The notes: generated from the letters alone by a model not told the origin. DNA of 64,000 nt from Petropleomorpha daqingensis (GCF_013408985.1 NZ_JACBZT010000001.1:3985197-4049196), one strand, 5' to 3'; counted from the first letter of the stretch, positions 7,710 through 15,850 are shown. Numbers and translations are program-made.

Positions 7710-8774
7710 TCAGTAGCGCATCCCCATCGCGTCGCGCACCCGCCCGAGGGTGGCCTCGGCCAGGCCGTTCGCCCGCTCGTCGCCCCGCCGCAGCACGTCC
7801 CGCACCAGACCCGGGTCCGCGGCGAGCTCCGCGCGGCGGGCGCGCATCGGGCGCAGCCGCTCGTTGACCGCCTCGGTGAGCGCCGCCTTGAGCGCGGCCG
7901 CGCCGCCGGCGCCGATCTCGTCGGCGAAGGCCTCCGGCGACTGCCCGCGGCACAGCGCCCCGAGCAGCACCAGGCTGGCCACCTCGGGGCGCCGGCCGGG
8001 CTCGTAGGTGATGGTGCGCTCGGTGTCGGTGACCGCCCGGCGGACCAGCCGCGCGGTGGTGTCCTCGTCGGCGCGCAGCGCGATGGCGTTGCCCCGGCTC
8101 TTGGCCATCTTGGTGCCGTCGGTGCCCAGCAGCAGCGGGGCGTCGCCGAGCAGCGCGTCCGGTTCGCCGAAGACGGGCCCGTAGCGCTGGGTGAACCGGC
8201 GGGCGATCGTCCGGGTCAGCTCCAGGTGCGGCAGCTGGTCGCGGCCGACCGGGACGAGGTTCGCGCCGCAGAAGAGGATGTCGGCGGCCTGGTGGACCGG
8301 GTAGGTGAGCATCAGCCCCGACATGGCCCGGTCGCCGGTCGCCTCCGTCTCGGCCTTGACCGTGGGGTTGCGCTGCAGCTCGGGCACGCTGACCAGGCTG
8401 AGGAACGGCAGCAGCAGCTGGTTGAGCGCCGGCACCGCGCTGTGGCAGAAGATCGTGGTCCGCTCGGGGTCGAGGCCGGCCGCCAGCTGGTCGAGCACCA
8501 GCCCGGTCACCGCCCGCTGCAGGTCCTCGGCGACGTCGCGGTCGGTGATCACCTGGTAGTCGGCGACGAGCACGAGCACGTCGACACCGGCCTGCTGCAG
8601 GCGCACGCGGTTGGCCAGCGTGCCGAAGTAGTGCCCGAGGTGCAGCGGTCCGGTGGGCCGGTCGCCGGTGAGCACGCGGAACCGCTCGGGGGTGGCGGCG
8701 ATCTGCACCTCGAGCTCGGCGCTGCGGGCCACCGCCCGGCTGAAGGGGTCGTGCTCGATCGTGGGGGCGTTCAT
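7710..8774 (-). CDS. trpS: Tryptophanyl-tRNA synthetase
   Basis: Charges tRNA-Trp. The 354-residue class I synthetase has the HIGH motif as GPLHLGHY (near residue 42) and the KMSKS motif as KMAKS (in LGTDGTKMAKSRGN). The ATG at 8774 is preceded by an AGGAGA-type site. The gene is preceded by a short Trp-rich leader peptide and mutually exclusive hairpins (8827-8912), so it is regulated by charged tRNA-Trp through attenuation. The auxiliary indolmycin-resistant TrpRS1 of Streptomyces coelicolor is known to be controlled this way. Whether this genome has a second trpS, and whether this enzyme is inhibitor-resistant, cannot be judged here. Confidence 0.93.
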   Translation of the reverse strand: MNAPTIEHDPFSRAVARSAELEVQIAATPERFRVLTGDRPTGPLHLGHYFGTLANRVRLQQAGVDVLVLVADYQVITDRDVAEDLQRAVTGLVLDQLAAGLDPERTTIFCHSAVPALNQLLLPFLSLVSVPELQRNPTVKAETEATGDRAMSGLMLTYPVHQAADILFCGANLVPVGRDQLPHLELTRTIARRFTQRYGPVFGEPDALLGDAPLLLGTDGTKMAKSRGNAIALRADEDTTARLVRRAVTDTERTITYEPGRRPEVASLVLLGALCRGQSPEAFADEIGAGGAAALKAALTEAVNERLRPMRARRAELAADPGLVRDVLRRGDERANGLAEATLGRVRDAMGMRY

Positions 8775-8826
8775 CGGTTCTCCTGGAAGTGAGGAGAGCC
8801 GCCCTGCCGCCGTCGCGGATCCGCCG

Positions 8827-8850
8827 CCGAGCTGCCGCAGGGCAGCTCGG
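8827..8850 (-). terminator. Attenuator (3:4) terminator hairpin of trpS
   Basis: A perfect 10-bp stem, CCGAGCTGCC and GGCAGCTCGG with a 4-nt loop, lies between the leader peptide and trpS. Its first arm can instead pair with GGCGGCT (8866-8872) at the end of the leader peptide. That alternative 7-bp antiterminator has one G-U pair. A third helix, CAGCCG (8880-8885) with CGGCTG (8865-8870), forms the 1:2 pair. No T-run follows the hairpin. Confidence 0.75.
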
Positions 8851-8861
8851 GACGCGTCAGG

Positions 8862-8912
8862 TCACAGCCGCCAGGACGACGGCTGCCACCAGGTGAGGCG
8901 GGTGTGCTCCAC
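8862..8912 (-). CDS. trpL: trpS leader peptide with three tryptophans
   Basis: A 16-residue reading frame from GTG 8912 encodes MEHTRLTWWQPSSWRL. The tandem Trp codons sit immediately before RNA segment 1 of the attenuator, and a third Trp codon lies in its loop. A ribosome stalled on the Trp pair would cover segment 1, let segments 2 and 3 pair, and allow read-through into trpS. There is no ribosome binding site; TAACCT ends 6 nt upstream, so the leader mRNA may begin at the start codon. Too short to be called by most gene finders. Confidence 0.8.
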   Translation of the reverse strand: MEHTRLTWWQPSSWRL

Positions 8913-8918
8913 GCGGTG

Positions 8919-8924
8919 AGGTTA
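8919..8924 (-). promoter_or_regulatory. -10 element of the trpS leader transcript
   Basis: TAACCT ends 6 nt before GTG 8912. Its TAA is also the stop codon of the upstream tetR gene, so the promoter is built into the end of that gene. Confidence 0.55.
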
Positions 8925-9482
8925 GCGTGCGGTGAGCCGGTCGAGGACGTCGCGGAGCAGGGCGAGCAGCTCGTCGCGGGACATCGTCGGCTCGCGGGTC
9001 CACTGGCCGACGAGGTCCTCGGTGAAGGCGAACCAGGAGCGCACCAGCTGCCGGCGGCGGGCGTCGTCCGGCAGGTCCAGCGCCGTGAGCGCGACGTCGA
9101 CCAGCCGCTCCCGGGTCTCCTCGTAGACCTCCGCCACCCACGGGTCGCCGCCGGCCGCACCGCGGACGAACGACAGGTGCGCCTCGCGGAAGGTCTCCAC
9201 CCAGCCGACGTAGCGGTCCAGCATGCCCGGCACCTGCGCGGCACCCGGCTCACCGCCGGCGAGCAGGTGCTCCTCCAGGGCCCGGGCCGCCGCGCGGGTG
9301 ACCGCGGTGTAGTAGTCGCGCTTGGTCGGGAAGTAGTGGAACAGGAGGCTGCGGCTGATCCCGGCGCGGCGGGCGACCTCGTCGATGGTGAGCTCCTGCA
9401 CCGGCGTGGTGGGCAGCAGCTCCAGCCCGATCTCGACCAGTTGCGCGCGCCGGTCGACCGCCGAGCGGCGTATCGATGTCAT
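8922..9482 (-). CDS. TetR family transcriptional regulator
   Basis: A 186-residue regulator with an N-terminal helix-turn-helix (LTIDEVARRAGISRSLLFHY, about residues 31-50) and an all-helical ligand domain. It is the last gene of a three-gene operon with the Baeyer-Villiger monooxygenase and the hydrolase; only 15 nt separate it from the hydrolase stop. The likely target is the pair of TGAGCA-N-TGCTCA palindromes at 11978-12027, which would give autoregulation and control of the divergent SDR. The inducer is unknown. Confidence 0.87.
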   Translation of the reverse strand: MTSIRRSAVDRRAQLVEIGLELLPTTPVQELTIDEVARRAGISRSLLFHYFPTKRDYYTAVTRAAARALEEHLLAGGEPGAAQVPGMLDRYVGWVETFREAHLSFVRGAAGGDPWVAEVYEETRERLVDVALTALDLPDDARRRQLVRSWFAFTEDLVGQWTREPTMSRDELLALLRDVLDRLTAR

Positions 9483-9497
9483 GGCGCGGCGGTCACC

Positions 9498-10424
9498 TCA
9501 GGCGGCCGTGCGGTCGGCGTCCACGGTCGCGAGCAGCCGGTCGAGCGCATCGGCGACCAGCTGCGGCCGCTCCTGGGTGAGCATGTGCCCGGTCCGAGGG
9601 ACGACGTGCAGCTCCGCCTCCGGCAGCGCCTCGACCAGCTGCTCGCTGTGCCGCTTCGGTGTCAGGTTGTCGCTGTCGCCGACGAGGATCTCGACCGGCA
9701 CCTTCGCCAGCGCCGCGAGCTCGGTGCGCTTGTCGTGGTCGCCCAGCGCCGGCATGAACTCCAGGAAGGCGCGGATCGTCGAGGCGTGCATGATCTCGGC
9801 CCCGGCCAGCACCATCGCGTCGGTGGCGTCGGCGCCGTAGAGGAGGTCGCGGACGATCTTCTGGTGCCGCGGCGAGCTCGGCGGCAGCTTCTGCCGCAGC
9901 TTCTCGATCACCCGGGCGCCGGCCAGGGCGGTGTTGAGCATGCCGGGGGTGAGCCGGCTCATCCGCGCACCCGGCGACTTCGGGTCCGACGTCAGGTCGC
10001 CGGCCGAGGTGGAGACGAGCAGGGCGCCGCGGACGCGCTCGCCGAAGAGCTCCGGCCGGTTCGCGGCCAGGCACATGATCGTCATGCCGCCCATCGAGTG
10101 GCCGCCGAGGACGACCGGGCCGTCGGGTACGAACTGGTCGAGGACGGCGGCCAGGTCGTTGCCGAGCTGGTCGACGGTGATCTGCGTGTCGCCCCAGGTC
10201 GAGCGGCCGTGCCCGCGCTGGTCGTAGCGGACCAGTCGCAGCTCGCCGGCACCGGCGCGGGGGAGCAGCAGCTCCGCGACGTCGTCCCAGGCGGCCTGGG
10301 CGAGGGTCCAGCCGTGGGCGAGGACGACGGTCACGGGGGCGTCGTCGTCCCCGTCGATCGTGGCGTGCAGCAGGGCGCCGTCGTCGGTGCGGACGGCGGC
10401 GGTGCGGCGCTGGACGAGGGTCAT
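9498..10424 (-). CDS. Alpha/beta hydrolase in Baeyer-Villiger operon
   Basis: A 308-residue serine hydrolase. The oxyanion segment VVLAHGWT, the YDQRGHGRS motif, the nucleophile elbow GGHSMGG (Ser110), an aspartate in ILVGDSDNLTP and the histidine in RTGHMLTQE are all visible. It overlaps the monooxygenase gene by ATGA, so the likely job is opening the ester or lactone made by that enzyme. LipR next to MymA in M. tuberculosis is a similar pairing. Substrate unknown. Confidence 0.83.
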   Translation of the reverse strand: MTLVQRRTAAVRTDDGALLHATIDGDDDAPVTVVLAHGWTLAQAAWDDVAELLLPRAGAGELRLVRYDQRGHGRSTWGDTQITVDQLGNDLAAVLDQFVPDGPVVLGGHSMGGMTIMCLAANRPELFGERVRGALLVSTSAGDLTSDPKSPGARMSRLTPGMLNTALAGARVIEKLRQKLPPSSPRHQKIVRDLLYGADATDAMVLAGAEIMHASTIRAFLEFMPALGDHDKRTELAALAKVPVEILVGDSDNLTPKRHSEQLVEALPEAELHVVPRTGHMLTQERPQLVADALDRLLATVDADRTAA

Positions 10425-11947
10425 GCCGCCACCTCCAGCTCGCGGCCGGCCGGGACGCCGACGTAGTTCTCGCGGTCGAAGGCCGAGAGCATCTTGCGGA
10501 ACCGGAAGGTGAAGTCCGGCCACAGCGTCGAGTTGTGCCCGTGCTTGTCGAGGTACCAGCTGGCGCAGCCGCCGGCCAGCCACACGGTGCCCTTCGACTT
10601 GTCGGCGATGAGCTCCCGGTAGGCCTGCTGGGCCTCCGGCGTCGTCTCGAGGGCGGCGAGGCCCTCGCCGTCGATCACCTGCAGCGCCTGGTCGACGTAG
10701 GCGACCTGCGACTCGATCATGTAGACCATCGAGGTGTGCCCGACGCCGACGTTGGGGCCGACCAGCAGGAACATGTTGGGGAAGCCGGCGACCGTGGTGC
10801 TGCGGTTGGTCACCATGCCGTCCTCCCAGACCTGGGCCAGGGTGCGCCCGTCGCGGCCGCGGATCTTCTCGGCGATCGGCAGGTCGGTGACGTGGAAGCC
10901 GGTGGCCAGGACGAGGACGTCGGTCGGCCGCTCGACGCCGTCGGTGGTGACGACCGAGTGCGGGCGGACCTCGGCGATGCCGGAGGTGACCAGCTCGGCA
11001 TTCGGCGCCGCGACGGCCGGGTAGTAGTCGTTGGAGATCAGGATCCGCTTGCAGCCGATCGTGAAGTTCGGGGTGAGCGCGGCGCGCAGCTTCGGGTCGC
11101 GGACCTGGCGCTGCAGGTGGGCGCGGGCCACCTTCTGCACCGGCTCGAGCAGCCGGCGGCGCTTGGTCATGCCGACGACGAGCAGCTCGCGGAAGACGTA
11201 GAGCAGGCCGCGGACCGCCTTCTGGAACAGCGGCAGGTGCCGGTAGAGGAACTGGGCGCTGCGCTTCACCGGGCGGTCGCTGCGCGGGACGATCCAGGGC
11301 GCGGTCCGCTGGTAGACGGCGATGCTCTCGACCTGCGGCTGGATCGCCGGGACGACCTGGATCGCGCTCGCCCCGGTGCCGATGACGCCGACCCGCTTGC
11401 CGTCGAGGTCGACCGCGTCGTCCCAGCGGGCGGAGTGCATGAGCTCGCCCTCGAACGACCGCAGCCCCTCAATGTCGGGGTAGGTCGGGTCGGCGAGGGC
11501 TCCGGCGGCGGAGATCAGCACCTGGGCGCGGAACTCGCCGGCGGTGGTCAAGACGATCCACTGGTGCGCGTCGTCGTCCCACCGGGCGGCGGTGACGTCG
11601 GCGCCGAAGACGGTGTGCTCGTAGACGCCGTACCGGGCGGCGGTGTTCTCCAGGTAGGCCTGGATCTCCGGCTGCTCGGAGTACGAGCGCGGCCAGTCGG
11701 GGTTCGGCGCGAAGGAGAACGAGTACAGGTTCGACTGCACGTCGCAGGCGGCGCCGGGGTAGGTGTTGTCGCGCCAGGTGCCGCCGACTTCGTCGGCCCG
11801 TTCCAGGACGACGAAGTCGGTCTCACCGCGCTGCCGCAGCTGGACCGCCATGCCCAGGCCGGCGAAGCCGGAGCCGACGATGGCGATCTTCGCCTCGCGG
11901 CGGACGGTGGCCCTGTTCTGCGCGGGCTTGGTCTCGACGGTGGTCAC
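10421..11947 (-). CDS. Flavin-dependent Baeyer-Villiger monooxygenase
   Basis: Inserts oxygen next to a ketone using FAD and NADPH. The 508-residue protein has the FAD Rossmann motif GSGFAGLG, the GGTWRDNTYPGAACDV segment typical of the class, the fingerprint FEGELMHSARW (FxGxxxHxxxW) and the NADPH motif IGTGASAIQV. The GTG at 11947 is preferred: it has AGGAG seven nt upstream. A longer reading frame would start inside the operator palindrome at 11978. It heads an operon with a hydrolase and TetR gene. Substrate (fatty, aromatic or steroid ketone) is not evident. Confidence 0.88.
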   Translation of the reverse strand: MTTVETKPAQNRATVRREAKIAIVGSGFAGLGMAVQLRQRGETDFVVLERADEVGGTWRDNTYPGAACDVQSNLYSFSFAPNPDWPRSYSEQPEIQAYLENTAARYGVYEHTVFGADVTAARWDDDAHQWIVLTTAGEFRAQVLISAAGALADPTYPDIEGLRSFEGELMHSARWDDAVDLDGKRVGVIGTGASAIQVVPAIQPQVESIAVYQRTAPWIVPRSDRPVKRSAQFLYRHLPLFQKAVRGLLYVFRELLVVGMTKRRRLLEPVQKVARAHLQRQVRDPKLRAALTPNFTIGCKRILISNDYYPAVAAPNAELVTSGIAEVRPHSVVTTDGVERPTDVLVLATGFHVTDLPIAEKIRGRDGRTLAQVWEDGMVTNRSTTVAGFPNMFLLVGPNVGVGHTSMVYMIESQVAYVDQALQVIDGEGLAALETTPEAQQAYRELIADKSKGTVWLAGGCASWYLDKHGHNSTLWPDFTFRFRKMLSAFDRENYVGVPAGRELEVAA

Positions 11948-11977
11948 GGGCAGGCTCCTCGGCAGGTCGTCCTCGGC

Positions 11978-11998
11978 TTGCTGAGCACTGCTCAACAA
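11978..11998. promoter_or_regulatory. Operator 1 of the monooxygenase/SDR divergent region
   Basis: An imperfect 21-bp palindrome, TTG-C-TGAGCA-C-TGCTCA-A-CAA, centred at 11988. The core matches operator 2, whose centre is 31 bp away (about three helical turns). It lies just upstream of the monooxygenase start. Confidence 0.65.
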
Positions 11999-12010
11999 GC
12001 TACAACGGTT

Positions 12011-12027
12011 GTTGAGCAGTGCTCAAC
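12011..12027. promoter_or_regulatory. Operator 2 of the monooxygenase/SDR divergent region
   Basis: A perfect palindrome GTTGAGCA-G-TGCTCAAC, 22 nt before the SDR start codon. Such twin sites are usual for TetR repressors; the TetR encoded at 8922-9482 is the natural candidate. Confidence 0.68.
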
Positions 12028-12048
12028 TCGAAGCAGAGGAGCTTGGGA

Positions 12049-12939
12049 ATGGCACGCACCCCTTTGGCCGGAAAGACCGTCCTGATCACCGGGGCCGCCC
12101 GCGGCATCGGCGCCGCGCTGGCGCGCAAGGCCGCGGCCCGCGGCGCCCGCGTCGCGCTGGCCGGCCTCGAGCCCGAGCTGCTGGCGACGGTGGCCGACGA
12201 GCTCGGCCCCGAGCACCTGTGGGTCGAGTGCGACGTCACCGACGCCGAGGCGCTGAAGAACGCCGTCCAGCGGACCGTCGACACGTTCGGGGGCCTGGAC
12301 ATCGTGGTCGCCAATGCGGGCATCGCCCCGCTGACCACCGTGGCCACCGGCTCGGCGCACGCGCTGTCGCGGACGATCGAGGTGAACCTGATCGGCGCCA
12401 TGCTGACCGCGCACGCCGCGCTGCCGGAGATCGCGAAGCGGCGCGGGCACATCCTGCTGGTCAGCTCGGCGGCCGCCTTCACCGTGCTGCCGGGGATGAG
12501 CGCCTACTGCGCCGCCAAGGCCGGGCTCGAGCGGTTCGGCGACGCGCTGCGGCTGGAGGTCGCCCACCGCAGGGTCACCGTGGCCAGCGCCCACCCGACC
12601 TGGATCGACACCGACCTGGTGCGCGACACCGAGGACGCGCTGCCCACCTTCAAGGAGACCCGCCGGCAGCTGCCCGGGCCGCTGGGCGCCTACACCTCGG
12701 TGGAGGCCTGCGCGCAGGCGCTGGTCGACAACCTGGAGACCCGCCGCCGCCGGGTGTTCGTGCCGCGGTCGGTGGGTGTCGTCTCGGCGCTGCGCCAGGT
12801 GGTCACCGGCGCGCTGTCGGAGAAGGTGATGCTGAAGATCTCCGCAGGCCGGGTGCCGCAGCTGGAGGCCGACATCGCCAAGCTCAACGGCCAGGAGTTC
12901 GGCAAGAACTCGGTCGGCGACCGCAAGTCCGCGGCCTGA
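12049..12939 (+). CDS. Short-chain dehydrogenase/reductase
   Basis: A 296-residue NAD(P)-dependent oxidoreductase. It has the cofactor motif TGAARGIG (residues 14-21), the NAG motif near residue 90 and the catalytic Tyr153-x3-Lys157 in YCAAK. The ATG at 12049 has AGAGGAG seven nt upstream. It diverges from the monooxygenase operon across the twin operators, so it may supply the ketone that the monooxygenase oxidises. The order SDR, monooxygenase, hydrolase recalls the mymA region of mycobacteria. Confidence 0.88.
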   Translation: MARTPLAGKTVLITGAARGIGAALARKAAARGARVALAGLEPELLATVADELGPEHLWVECDVTDAEALKNAVQRTVDTFGGLDIVVANAGIAPLTTVATGSAHALSRTIEVNLIGAMLTAHAALPEIAKRRGHILLVSSAAAFTVLPGMSAYCAAKAGLERFGDALRLEVAHRRVTVASAHPTWIDTDLVRDTEDALPTFKETRRQLPGPLGAYTSVEACAQALVDNLETRRRRVFVPRSVGVVSALRQVVTGALSEKVMLKISAGRVPQLEADIAKLNGQEFGKNSVGDRKSAA

Positions 12940-12946
12940 CCAGCGA

Positions 12947-12988
12947 GGTTTCGCGTGCTTAACCGCGCGCGGTTAAGCACGCGAAACC
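12947..12988. terminator. Perfect 42-bp palindrome, GGTTTCGCG family copy 1
   Basis: Each arm is 21 bp, beginning GGTTTCGCGTGCTTAACC. It lies between the convergent SDR and VOC genes, as expected for a two-way terminator. A second copy at 23199-23240 differs in both arms by compensating changes. Confidence 0.65.
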
Positions 12989-12992
12989 ACCG

Positions 12993-13334
12993 TCAGGCCG
13001 GGCCGCCGCCGAAGCCGATCTCGTTGCCGTCGGGGTCGCGGTAAGTGATCTTGCGGACGCCGTTGTCGTAGGTCTCCCGCTGGGCGGGCTCGAGGCCGCG
13101 GGTCGCGATCTGCGCCACCCGCGCGTCCAGGTCGTCGACGAACAACGTGTGCATCGCGTGGCCGGCGCGCTCGGGCAGCTGCTCGAGGTAGAGGTACCGG
13201 TGCTGGGCGAGCTCCCAGACGGCCTCGACGTCGTTCGGCAGGAAGGCCGGCGGCGAGCCGAGGAGCTGCTCGTACCAGGTCTTGGCGCGGGCGAGGTCGG
13301 TCACCGGGATCCCCGCGAACAGGTCGACGGTCAT
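12993..13334 (-). CDS. VOC family (glyoxalase/bleomycin resistance) protein
   Basis: A 113-residue single-unit vicinal oxygen chelate protein. It opens with the typical GIPVTDLARAKTWYEQLLG and ends with TYRDPDGNEIGF. The metal-ligand glutamate of the last strand is visible, and His60 in GHAMHTLFVDD may be a second ligand. The substrate is unknown. It is monocistronic, between a palindromic terminator and glpK, which runs in the same direction upstream. Confidence 0.8.
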   Translation of the reverse strand: MTVDLFAGIPVTDLARAKTWYEQLLGSPPAFLPNDVEAVWELAQHRYLYLEQLPERAGHAMHTLFVDDLDARVAQIATRGLEPAQRETYDNGVRKITYRDPDGNEIGFGGGPA

Positions 13335-13352
13335 GGCAGGGACTTTTTCGGG

Positions 13353-14834
13353 CTAGAGTCCCGCGGTCCAGCCGCCGGCGCGGCGGAGGGCGTCGCGCCA
13401 TCGGTCGTGACGGCCGTCGTCGCGGCGCCCGGGCGTGGGCTCCCAGCGCGCGTCGAGGGTCCAGGTCGCGGCCAGCTCGTCCGTGGAGCCCCACACGCCC
13501 GTGCCGAGCCCGGCGAGGAAGGCCGCCCCGAGCGCCGTCGTCTCGGCGACCACCGGACGGCGCACCGGAACCCCGAGCTCGTCGGCCTGCAGCTGCATGA
13601 GCAGCCCGTTCGCGCTCGCCCCGCCGTCCGCCGACAGCTCCGGCACCGACAGCCCGGCCTCGGACACCATCACGTCGACGACGTCGCGCACCTGGAACGC
13701 GATCGCCTCCAGCGTCGCCCGCACCAGGTGCGCCCGCGTCGTGCCGCGGGTGATGCCGAGGACGGCGCCGCGCGCGTGCGGGTCCCAGTGCGGCGCGCCC
13801 AGCCCGGTCAGCGCGGGCACGAAGACGACGTCGCCGGAGTCGGGCACCGTCCGGGCCAGGCCCTCGGTCTCGGCGGCGGAGTCGATCAGCCCGAGCCCGT
13901 CGCGCAGCCACTGCACCGCCGCGCCGGTCACGAAGATCGAGCCCTCGAGCGCGTAGACCAGCCCGTCGCCGAGGTCCCAGGCGACGGTGGTGAGCAGTCC
14001 GGCGTCCGACCGCACCGGCGTCGACCCGGTGTTGGTGAGCACGAACGACCCGGTGCCGTACGTGCACTTGGTGTCGCCGGGGGCGTAGCACGCCTGCCCG
14101 AACATCGCCGCCTGCTGGTCGCCGGCGATGCCGGCGATCGGCAGCTCCAGGCCCAGGAACGAGTCGGGGTCGGTCGTGCCGACGACGCCGGAGTTGGGCA
14201 CGAGCTCGGGCAGCGCGTCGCGCGGGACGTCGAACAGCTCGCACAGCTCGTCGGACCAGCCGCCCTTCTCCAGGTCGTAGAGCAGGGTGCGGCTGGCGTT
14301 GCTGGGGTCGGTGACGTGCCGGGCGCCGCCGGTCAGCCGGGCGATGACGTAGGAGTCGACGGTGCCCAGCGCCAGGGAGCCATCGCGGACGCCTTCCCAG
14401 ATGCGCGGCTCCTCGGCGGCGAGCCAGCTGAACTTCGTGCCCGTGAAGTAGGGGTCCAGCCGGAGGCCGGTGAGCGTGGCGACCCGGTCCTCGTGGCCCT
14501 CGGCGCGCAGCCGGTCGCAGATGCCCGCGGTCCGGCGGTCCTGCCAGACGATCGCCGGCCGCGGGGCGCGCAGCGTGCGGCGGTCCCAGACGACGGCGGT
14601 CTCCCGCTGGTCGGTGATGCCGATGCAGGTGGGCTGCGCGTCGGTGCCGGCCAGCGCCTCGCGGCAGGCCGCGACGGTCGCCGTCCAGATGTCGTCGGGC
14701 TCGTGCTCGACCCAGCCCGGGCGCGGGAACAGCTGCGCGAACTCGCGGTACCCGCGGGCGAGGACGCCGCCGTCCTCACCCACGACCAGCGCGGTCACCC
14801 CGGTCGTACCTGCGTCTATGGCCAGCACCGGCAT
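13353..14834 (-). CDS. glpK: Glycerol kinase
   Basis: Phosphorylates glycerol to glycerol-3-phosphate. The 493-residue FGGY kinase begins MPVLAIDAGTTGVTALVV and has the WVEHEPDDIW, GITDQRETAVVWD and IAGDQQAAMFGQ motifs of glycerol kinase. The C-terminal FGGY signature is readable as DGGASANGLLMQLQADELG. The ATG at 14834 is preferred to one 9 nt upstream because TAGCGT ends 7 nt before it, as in other leaderless genes here. No glpF or glpD is adjacent. Confidence 0.92.
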   Translation of the reverse strand: MPVLAIDAGTTGVTALVVGEDGGVLARGYREFAQLFPRPGWVEHEPDDIWTATVAACREALAGTDAQPTCIGITDQRETAVVWDRRTLRAPRPAIVWQDRRTAGICDRLRAEGHEDRVATLTGLRLDPYFTGTKFSWLAAEEPRIWEGVRDGSLALGTVDSYVIARLTGGARHVTDPSNASRTLLYDLEKGGWSDELCELFDVPRDALPELVPNSGVVGTTDPDSFLGLELPIAGIAGDQQAAMFGQACYAPGDTKCTYGTGSFVLTNTGSTPVRSDAGLLTTVAWDLGDGLVYALEGSIFVTGAAVQWLRDGLGLIDSAAETEGLARTVPDSGDVVFVPALTGLGAPHWDPHARGAVLGITRGTTRAHLVRATLEAIAFQVRDVVDVMVSEAGLSVPELSADGGASANGLLMQLQADELGVPVRRPVVAETTALGAAFLAGLGTGVWGSTDELAATWTLDARWEPTPGRRDDGRHDRWRDALRRAGGWTAGL

Positions 14835-14841
14835 GGGTCGC

Positions 14842-14861
14842 ACGCTAGCGGCGAATACCGT
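14842..14861. promoter_or_regulatory. Back-to-back leaderless promoters for glpK and the exoribonuclease
   Basis: TAGCGT (minus strand, 14842-14847) ends 7 nt before glpK. TACCGT (plus strand, 14856-14861) ends 7 nt before the exoribonuclease start at 14869. The two start codons are only 34 bp apart, so the promoters share a face of DNA and may compete. Confidence 0.55.
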
Positions 14862-14868
14862 GTCCGGC

Positions 14869-15354
14869 GTGCGCCGGTACTTCTACGACACCGAGTTCAT
14901 CGAGGACGGGACGACGATCGACCTCGTCTCGATCGGCATCGTCGACGAGACCGGTCGCGAGTTCTACGCGGTGAGCACCCAGTTCGACGACCGCAAGGCG
15001 ATCCCGTGGGTGCGCCGCCACGTGCTCGACAAGCTGCCCTCGCCGGCCGATCCGGCCTGGCGCACGCGCGATCGGATCCGCGACGACCTGCTGGCCTACC
15101 TCACCGAGCCCGGCGAGGAGATCGAGCTCTGGGCGTGGCTGGCCGCCTATGACCACGTCGTCCTGGCCCAGCTCTGGGGGCCGATGCCGGCGCTGCCCCG
15201 GGAGATCCCGCGGTTCACCCGCGAGCTGCGCCAGCGCTGGGACGACCTGGGCCGGCCGGCTTTGCCACCGAAGCCCGCGGACGCGCACGACGCCCTCGTC
15301 GACGCCCGCTACAACCTCGCCCGCTGGCAGGCGATGGAGGGGACGCGCCGGTGA
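14869..15354 (+). CDS. 3'-5' exoribonuclease, Rv2179c family
   Basis: A 161-residue RNase T-fold (DEDD) exoribonuclease. It matches the Rv2179c family closely: RRYFYDTEFIEDG (first acidic pair), AVSTQFDDRKA, WAWLAAYDHVVLAQLWGPM and HDALVDARYNLARW (last acidic residues). It trims single-stranded RNA 3' ends. It starts at GTG 14869 with a leaderless promoter and overlaps the next gene by GTGA. In mycobacteria Rv2179c sits beside aroG; here aroG lies 5 kb downstream. Confidence 0.88.
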   Translation: MRRYFYDTEFIEDGTTIDLVSIGIVDETGREFYAVSTQFDDRKAIPWVRRHVLDKLPSPADPAWRTRDRIRDDLLAYLTEPGEEIELWAWLAAYDHVVLAQLWGPMPALPREIPRFTRELRQRWDDLGRPALPPKPADAHDALVDARYNLARWQAMEGTRR

Positions 15355-15845
15355 CGATCAGGACCGGGGACGGCAGCGACCTGCCCGGCGTCGTCCGGCT
15401 CATGGACCGGGCGGTCGAGTGGCTGGTCGCCCAGGGCCGGACCGGCCAGTGGGGCGACCAGCCGTGGTCGGCCTCGGAGCGCCGGGTCGAGCGGCTGGGC
15501 CAGATCATCGAGGACGGCGAGCTGCTGGTGCTCGACCGGGACGGCGCCGCGGTGGCAGCCCTCTCGCACGGGCCCGTGGCGCACGCCTACGTCCCGGCCG
15601 TCGACGAGCCCGAGGACTACGTGCTGCTGCTGGTCAGCGATCCGGCCGTGCGCGGCGCGGGCAGGCAGCTGCTCGACGAGTCGTGGCAGCGGGCACGGGC
15701 CCGGGGGATCGGCCTGCAGCGGGTCGACTGCTACGGCGGGGACGACGGCAAGCTCGTGCGCTTCTACGAGTCGGCCGGCTTCACCCGCACGCAGCCCTTC
15801 GACGTGGACGGCTGGCCCGGCCAGCTGCTCGAACGGCGCGCCTGA
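15351..15845 (+). CDS. GNAT family N-acetyltransferase
   Basis: A 164-residue acetyltransferase fold protein. The acetyl-CoA loop lies in LLLVSDPAVRGAGRQLLDES and the last strands in LVRFYESAGFTRTQPFDV. It starts at GTG 15351, overlapping the exoribonuclease stop, so the two are translated together. Substrate unknown. Confidence 0.8.
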   Translation: MTIRTGDGSDLPGVVRLMDRAVEWLVAQGRTGQWGDQPWSASERRVERLGQIIEDGELLVLDRDGAAVAALSHGPVAHAYVPAVDEPEDYVLLLVSDPAVRGAGRQLLDESWQRARARGIGLQRVDCYGGDDGKLVRFYESAGFTRTQPFDVDGWPGQLLERRA

Positions 15846-15850
15846 CGCCG

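Noticed and set aside
8774-8861. T-box riboswitch before trpS
   Set aside because: No T-box sequence or specifier-loop layout; the Trp-rich leader peptide and alternative hairpins explain the region.
11947-11998. Longer N-terminus for the Baeyer-Villiger monooxygenase
   Set aside because: It would be encoded by the operator palindrome itself; GTG 11947 has a proper ribosome binding site.
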